Assembly (NCBI GenBank): GCA_964574325.1
Contig: CAZNMY010000018.1
Span: 1 to 64,000 of the forward strand
Direction: 5' to 3'
Source of the DNA: CAMDPA01 sp964574325
Lineage (GTDB): Bacteria; Pseudomonadota; Alphaproteobacteria; Rhizobiales; Hyphomicrobiaceae
DNA: 64,000 nucleotides
This document shows positions 59,882 to 64,000 of the stretch, one piece after another; the stretch's first letter is position 1; each line of letters starts with the position of its first letter. A model generated the notes under the pieces. It was not told the origin of the DNA, did not search any database, and saw only the letters and a list, made by a program, of their open reading frames with translations. The position numbers and the translations under genes are program-made.

Positions 59882-61717
59882 ATGATTCGTTGGGTGCGCC
59901 GAGCCGTCGTCATTACCGCGCTTTTCGCGTCGCCGTTTCCCGCTTCGGCGCAGGAAGGCGACTGGATGAGCGCCGTGCGCGACAAGAAGCCGGGCGTGGC
60001 CACGCCTCCGGCCTCGGCCAAGTCGGCTGCGCGCGCGCCAGCCAAGCTCGTGCGTCCGGAGCCGAACGTATCTTCACCCGCGGTCCGGCGCAGCAGGGCG
60101 GCTGCGGCTGCGGCTTCGGATACCCGGGCTTCCGGCTCGGCCTCCGGGGTCAGAGCTACGGCTCCCGCTTCGCAGCAGTCCCTGCCTGCCGTCACGATCC
60201 GCCCGCAGCCGACCGCGATCGACGTTCAGGGCGCGGAGGCCGCGTTCAACCGGGCCAACGATGCCTACAGGCGGGGCCGCTACGAGAGCGCCGTCGCGGA
60301 AACGAACGAAGCGCTGCGGCTCAATCCGCGATTCGCCGAGGCTCAATACCTGCGCGGCATCGCCTATCTGCGCGACGGCGCGCTGGACAGGGCGATGCAG
60401 GATTTCTCCGCGCTGCTCGCAGCAGATCCCGGCAACGGCAGCGCGTTGCTGGGCAAGGGGGCGGTCTATCTCACGCGCAACCGGCTCGACGATGCGCTGG
60501 CGGAATTCGACCGCCATGTCGTGCTGAAGCCGCAGCAGAGCGCGGGTTTCATCAATCGGGGCCGCGCGCACGAACTGGCTGGCCGGCTCGACGCGGCGAA
60601 CGCCGACTTCGATACCGCGGTTCGGCTCGCGCCACGCGATGCGCTCGCGCTCTATCACCGCGCGCACGGCCGGTTGCACGCAGGCGACCGCGTCAAGTCG
60701 AGGGCCGACTTCGATGCTGCCGTGGCGCTGGAGCCGCGGCTGGGGACTTTCGCGGGCAGGCTTCGGCCCGCCCCCTATCTCGGGTTGCCGGGCCGTACTG
60801 AAATCTGGGAGGAGCCATCGGGCGTGCTCGTCGTTGCAGCGCCTCCGGCAGCCGCCAATGTCGGCAGCGCCGCCGAACGCGATCAGCCCGCGCTTGCCAA
60901 TTCGCCGACGATCGGTGCGATGAGTACGATCGGGACTGCCACCATCGATGCCGCGCTGATCGGAGCGTCGAGCGCGCTGGAGGCCAAGTCCTACGACAAG
61001 GCGATCGCGGATGCCGGCGATGCCCTGCGCAACAATCCACGCTCCGCGCAGGCCTACGTCATTCGCGGCACCGCCTATCTCTTCCGCAAGCAGTGCGACC
61101 GCGCGACGGCGGATTTCGACGAGGCGATCCGCATCGATCCGGGTCTTGCCGACGCGTTCGTTATGCGCGGGGAGTGCTACACCCAGCTTTTCCGGCTGGA
61201 ACGTGCGCTGGCAGATTTCGACGAAGCGCTGCGGCTGAAGCCAGACAGCGCCGCGGGGCTTCGCGGACGCGGCTTCGTGCTGCTCATGCGCGGCAACGCC
61301 GAGGGCGCGATCGGCGATCTCGACCGTTCGCTCGACATGGATCGGTCGAGCCATTCGAGCTACTACATTCGCGGCCTCGCGCAGGCGCGGCTCGCCCGCC
61401 ACCGGGCCGCCGTCCTCGATTTCAACGAGGCGATCAGGCTTTCGCCCAATGACATCACGGCCTATCGGGCGCGAGCCTCGTCCAGCATGGCGCTCGGCGA
61501 ATTCGCCGCAGCGATCCGCGACTACGACAGGCTGGTGGAACTCGAGCCGCGCAATGCCATGAACCGCGTCAGCCGCGGGACCGCGCTCGAACGCAGCGGC
61601 GCGATCGCGCGGGCTCGCGAAGATTATCAGCGGGCGATCAGCGAGGCGCCCGAAGGCAGCGCGGCGCGGACCACGGCACAGCGGCGCCTCAAGCAGATCA
61701 CGGGGTCGGGGATATAG
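59882..61717 (+). CDS. Exported TPR repeat protein
   Basis: A 611-residue protein with a signal peptide ending at PASAQ, an Ala-rich low-complexity stretch to about residue 95, and many tetratricopeptide repeats. One run covers about residues 100-290 (FNRANDAYRRGRYESAVAET as the first clear unit). A second run covers about 370-600 (for example AYVIRGTAYLFRKQCDRATA). It should act as a periplasmic or membrane scaffold for protein interactions. I chose the ATG at 59882. No partner gene is obvious. Confidence 0.83.
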   Translation: MIRWVRRAVVITALFASPFPASAQEGDWMSAVRDKKPGVATPPASAKSAARAPAKLVRPEPNVSSPAVRRSRAAAAAASDTRASGSASGVRATAPASQQSLPAVTIRPQPTAIDVQGAEAAFNRANDAYRRGRYESAVAETNEALRLNPRFAEAQYLRGIAYLRDGALDRAMQDFSALLAADPGNGSALLGKGAVYLTRNRLDDALAEFDRHVVLKPQQSAGFINRGRAHELAGRLDAANADFDTAVRLAPRDALALYHRAHGRLHAGDRVKSRADFDAAVALEPRLGTFAGRLRPAPYLGLPGRTEIWEEPSGVLVVAAPPAAANVGSAAERDQPALANSPTIGAMSTIGTATIDAALIGASSALEAKSYDKAIADAGDALRNNPRSAQAYVIRGTAYLFRKQCDRATADFDEAIRIDPGLADAFVMRGECYTQLFRLERALADFDEALRLKPDSAAGLRGRGFVLLMRGNAEGAIGDLDRSLDMDRSSHSSYYIRGLAQARLARHRAAVLDFNEAIRLSPNDITAYRARASSSMALGEFAAAIRDYDRLVELEPRNAMNRVSRGTALERSGAIARAREDYQRAISEAPEGSAARTTAQRRLKQITGSGI

Positions 61718-61761
61718 CGTCAATCGCCAGACGGTTCGTGCACCGTTACCCCAAGCACGCC

Positions 61762-61878
61762 GTCGAGGCCGTGTAGACGGCCGTCCGCGATACTTCGATT
61801 TCTGGCACCGCAACGCCTGCAATCAGCAGATTCGTCATACCCCGAGAGGCCGTGGATGGCCGCCTTCGCGGCCATGAC
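61762..61878. repeat. REPIN-like bipartite palindromic element, copy 2
   Basis: Arms at 61762-61789 and 61851-61878 correspond to those of the element at 39246-39366. The right arm is nearly identical to it (one mismatch against the left arm of copy 1 when reversed), whereas the left arm has diverged. The spacer is 61 bases. It lies in the gap 61718-62032 between the TPR and DUF952 genes, which otherwise shows no gene. Confidence 0.65.
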
Positions 61879-61990
61879 GAACGGAAATTATGATTGATGC
61901 GTCGAGCACGCATCGTCAACTCCTGTGGAGATTGGCCTCAACAGAGTGGGTGTTGATCGTGTAAAGGTCGGTGATGGAACACTCATCTGG

Positions 61991-62020
61991 AATCTCCGCC
62001 AGTCGAATCTCCGCCAGTCT
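61991..62020. repeat. 15-bp tandem repeat upstream of DUF952
   Basis: AATCTCCGCCAGTCG at 61991-62005 is followed directly by a copy differing only in its last base at 62006-62020, 13 bases before the DUF952 start codon. It may separate promoter and start by a slippage-prone spacer. Confidence 0.75.
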
Positions 62021-62032
62021 CTTCGGCATTTC

Positions 62033-62395
62033 ATGACCTCGCAAACCGATCCGATCATCTACAAGATCCTCGCCGCCTCGGAATGGCAGGCTGCGGTAAC
62101 AGCGGGCAGCTATGCCGGGTCGCCCGACGACGCGCGGGACGGCTTCATCCACTTTTCCACCGCTGCTCAACTCGCCGGCACGGCTGCGAAGTACTTCAAG
62201 GACAAGCCGGACCTCGTGCTCGTGGCGGTCGCCACCGATCTACTCGGCGGGCGGTTGCGCTGGGAGCCCTCGCGCGGCGGTCACCTGTTCCCGCATCTCT
62301 ATTCGCCTCTCGAGACGACCGCGGCGACCGCCGTCCTGCCCCTGCCACTCGGCGCCGACGGCGTGCCGCTCATTCCACGGGAGATCGCACCTTGA
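62033..62395 (+). CDS. DUF952 family protein
   Basis: A 120-residue DUF952 protein: IYKILAASEWQAAVTAGSYA, the DGFIHFSTAAQLAGTAAKYF signature with its conserved His, and LRWEPSRGGHLFPHLYSPL. The fold is related to ADP-ribosyltransferase-like proteins by some predictions, but no function is proven. It overlaps the pyrD start by 4 bases, a pairing common in alphaproteobacteria and suggestive of co-translation. Confidence 0.85.
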   Translation: MTSQTDPIIYKILAASEWQAAVTAGSYAGSPDDARDGFIHFSTAAQLAGTAAKYFKDKPDLVLVAVATDLLGGRLRWEPSRGGHLFPHLYSPLETTAATAVLPLPLGADGVPLIPREIAP

Positions 62396-63498
62396 TCTGG
62401 GGTCTCGTTGCCGGCGTGGCCAAGCTCGCGCAACCGCTGCTCCTCGCGCTGCCGCCGGAACAGGCGCACGAGGCGACGCTGGTGGCGCTCGAAAAGGGGC
62501 TCTATCCGCGCTCATCGGTGACCGGCGATCCGCGGATCGCGGTCGAGGTGCTCGGCCTGAAGTTTTCCAACCCGGTCGGCATGGCGCCGGGCTTCGACAA
62601 GGAAGGCCGCGTTCCCGATGCGCTGCTCGACATCGGTTTCGGTTTCACCGAGGTCGGCACGATCACGCCGCTGCCGCAGCCCGGCAATCCGGCGCCGCGC
62701 GTGTTCCGTCTGCCGCGCGACCGTGGCGTGATCAACCGTCTCGGGTTCAACAGCGGCGGACATGCAGCGGCACTGGCGCGATTGGCACGGCGGCAGAAGC
62801 GGGGCGTCGTCGGCATCAACGTCGGCGCCAACAAGGAATCGCCGGACCGCGCCGGCGACTACGTGAAGGGTATCGAGGCGTTCGCGGACATCGCGAGCTA
62901 TTTCACCGCCAACATATCCTCGCCGAACACGCCGGGCCTGCGCGATCTGCAAGCCCCTGCCGTGCTCGACCAGCTGCTCGAGCGGGTGATGGCCGCGCGC
63001 GAGAAGATCGCGACGTCGGGCGGCAGGCGGGTGCCCGTCCTCGTCAAGATCGCGCCGGACATCGCCGAGCAGGACATCGAGCCGATCGTGGATCGCATGA
63101 TCGCGCACAATGTCGATGGCATCATCGTCGGCAACACGACGCTGTCGCGCCACGGCATCCGGGACGTGGAGATCGGGCGGGAAGCGGGCGGGCTGTCGGG
63201 TCAGCCGCTGTTCCATCGCTCGACGGTGATGCTGGCGAAAGTGGCGCTGGTGACACGAGGCAGGATGCCGATCATCGGCGTCGGCGGCGTCTATTCCGGT
63301 GAGAGCGCACTCGCCAAGATCGAAGCCGGGGCGACGCTGATCCAGCTCTATTCGTCGCTGATCTTCGAGGGGATCGGGCTGGTCGATCGCATCAAGCTGG
63401 ACCTGGCCGACGCCGTTACGCGCGCTGGTGCGAAGAACATTACCGAGCTCGTCGGCAGCAAGACGAACGAGTGGGCGGCGAAGCCGGTGGAAGTTTGA
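62392..63498 (+). CDS. pyrD: Dihydroorotate dehydrogenase (quinone), class 2
   Basis: A 368-residue class 2 dihydroorotate dehydrogenase, the fourth step of pyrimidine synthesis, membrane-associated and quinone-linked. The N-terminal amphipathic helices (AGVAKLAQPLLLALPPEQAH) form the membrane/quinone site. NPVGMAPGFDKEG binds FMN, the catalytic serine is in NISSPNTPGL, and IVGNTTLSR and GVGGVYSG complete the FMN site. The start is a TTG at 62392 overlapping the DUF952 stop; the protein would otherwise lack its first helix. Confidence 0.93.
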   Translation: MIWGLVAGVAKLAQPLLLALPPEQAHEATLVALEKGLYPRSSVTGDPRIAVEVLGLKFSNPVGMAPGFDKEGRVPDALLDIGFGFTEVGTITPLPQPGNPAPRVFRLPRDRGVINRLGFNSGGHAAALARLARRQKRGVVGINVGANKESPDRAGDYVKGIEAFADIASYFTANISSPNTPGLRDLQAPAVLDQLLERVMAAREKIATSGGRRVPVLVKIAPDIAEQDIEPIVDRMIAHNVDGIIVGNTTLSRHGIRDVEIGREAGGLSGQPLFHRSTVMLAKVALVTRGRMPIIGVGGVYSGESALAKIEAGATLIQLYSSLIFEGIGLVDRIKLDLADAVTRAGAKNITELVGSKTNEWAAKPVEV

Positions 63499-63547
63499 AC
63501 CCGGGCTTCGATCTCCATGTTACTGCGCCATGCAAATGGAGCCTCGC

Positions 63548-64000
63548 ATGTCACAAGCCTCCCGTCTCACAGAGCTTCTAGGGATCGAATTGCCGCTGCT
63601 GCTCGCGCCGATGGCGGGGCCGGGAACGCCGGAACTGGCGATTGCCGTGTGCGAAGCTGGTGGGCTCGGGTCGCTGCCGTGCGCGATGCTCGGCGCCGAT
63701 GCGATCGAGCGCGATCTCGGCATCATCCGGCAGCGCACGTCGCGGCCGCTCAACGTCAACTTCTTCTGCCACAAGCCGCCGGTGCGGGATGCGGAACACG
63801 AAGCGCGATGGAAAGCGCGGATGTCCGCCTATTACGCTGAACTCGGGCTCGATCCGGACGCGCCTGTCAACGCGGCGGAGCGACGACCGTTCGACGATGC
63901 GGCGTGTGCCCTCGTAGAACGCTTCAAGCCGGAAGTGGTGAGCTTTCATTTCGGCTTGCCTGAAGCCTCGCTCCTTGCCCGCGTGAAGGCGACAGGCGCG
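63548..64000 (+). CDS. Nitronate monooxygenase (partial, runs off the window)
   Basis: The first 151 residues of an FMN-dependent nitronate monooxygenase/NPD-family enzyme: LTELLGIELPLLLAPMAGPG with the FMN-binding start, AVCEAGGLGSLPCAML and VVSFHFGLPE. The rest lies beyond position 64000. I chose the ATG at 63548, with GGAG upstream, over an ATG 12 bases earlier. It is downstream of pyrD on the same strand, 49 bases away. Confidence 0.85.
   Translation, partial: MSQASRLTELLGIELPLLLAPMAGPGTPELAIAVCEAGGLGSLPCAMLGADAIERDLGIIRQRTSRPLNVNFFCHKPPVRDAEHEARWKARMSAYYAELGLDPDAPVNAAERRPFDDAACALVERFKPEVVSFHFGLPEASLLARVKATGA

Overview
The window is GC-rich DNA with tightly packed genes and many 4-base start/stop overlaps. 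The gene families point to an alphaproteobacterium of the order Hyphomicrobiales (Bradyrhizobium/Xanthobacter-like). Signs of this are several Bug-type tripartite tricarboxylate transporter binding proteins without membrane partners, a DUF1489 protein, a DUF2779 nuclease, a CoxL-like molybdenum hydroxylase, an NADH-dehydrogenase-like/SelD fusion, a CoxG-type protein and REP-like palindromes. I see no rRNA, tRNA, CRISPR array, intact insertion sequence or phage gene. The assignment is an inference from gene content only.

Layout. 1-5600: hairpin-rich non-coding DNA, a lone CoxL-type large subunit, a patatin-like lipase, a META-domain protein and an alpha/beta hydrolase. 5600-8800: a pirin / isochorismatase-family / amidohydrolase operon with a divergent LysR regulator. 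The amidohydrolase is reduced to its two ends, and a rearranged transporter remnant with an inverted segment lies beyond it. 9000-16100: two divergent operons sharing one control region with two 22-bp GntR-type operator candidates. They encode a choline-sulfatase-like sulfatase, an enolase-superfamily dehydratase or racemase, the GntR regulator, a GMC oxidoreductase, a Bug binding protein and a broken second sulfatase. Together they look like a pathway for a sulfated organic compound.

16100-29200 is the most interesting part. A four-gene operon (TIGR04282-type transferase, GT-C-like membrane glycosyltransferase, radical SAM/SPASM protein, family 2 glycosyltransferase) faces a five-gene operon (phosphonate-type ABC transporter resembling the putative selenate group, selenophosphate synthetase fused to a flavoprotein, DoxX-like protein). 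Beyond these lie a methyltransferase and a divergent radical SAM/nucleoside-phosphorylase pair. Oxyanion import, selenium activation, radical SAM chemistry, nucleoside cleavage and glycosyl transfer in one 13-kb block suggest an undescribed selenium- (or arsenic-) containing metabolite pathway. This is an inference.

29500-44700 holds mostly small independent genes: an ArsR/SRPBCC unit with a visible operator, a TfoX-C/MmcQ pair, a TauD dioxygenase, a membrane-anchored TIR protein, a MetE-like protein, a Cas4-like/DEDD nuclease fusion, a Rieske oxygenase/ferredoxin pair, an OmpR-type regulator, a YkuD transpeptidase and a CoxG-like protein. 44800-50300 contains arsC, a sulfatase-modifying-factor-like protein without the catalytic cysteines, two Bug proteins and an unusual thiolase/OB-fold pair. 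50400-64000 contains a kinase-WD40 receptor-like protein, a double rhodanese, a LysR regulator, an EamA transporter overlapping nudC, a HupE-like protein, a TPR protein, and DUF952-pyrD followed by a nitronate monooxygenase cut by the window edge.
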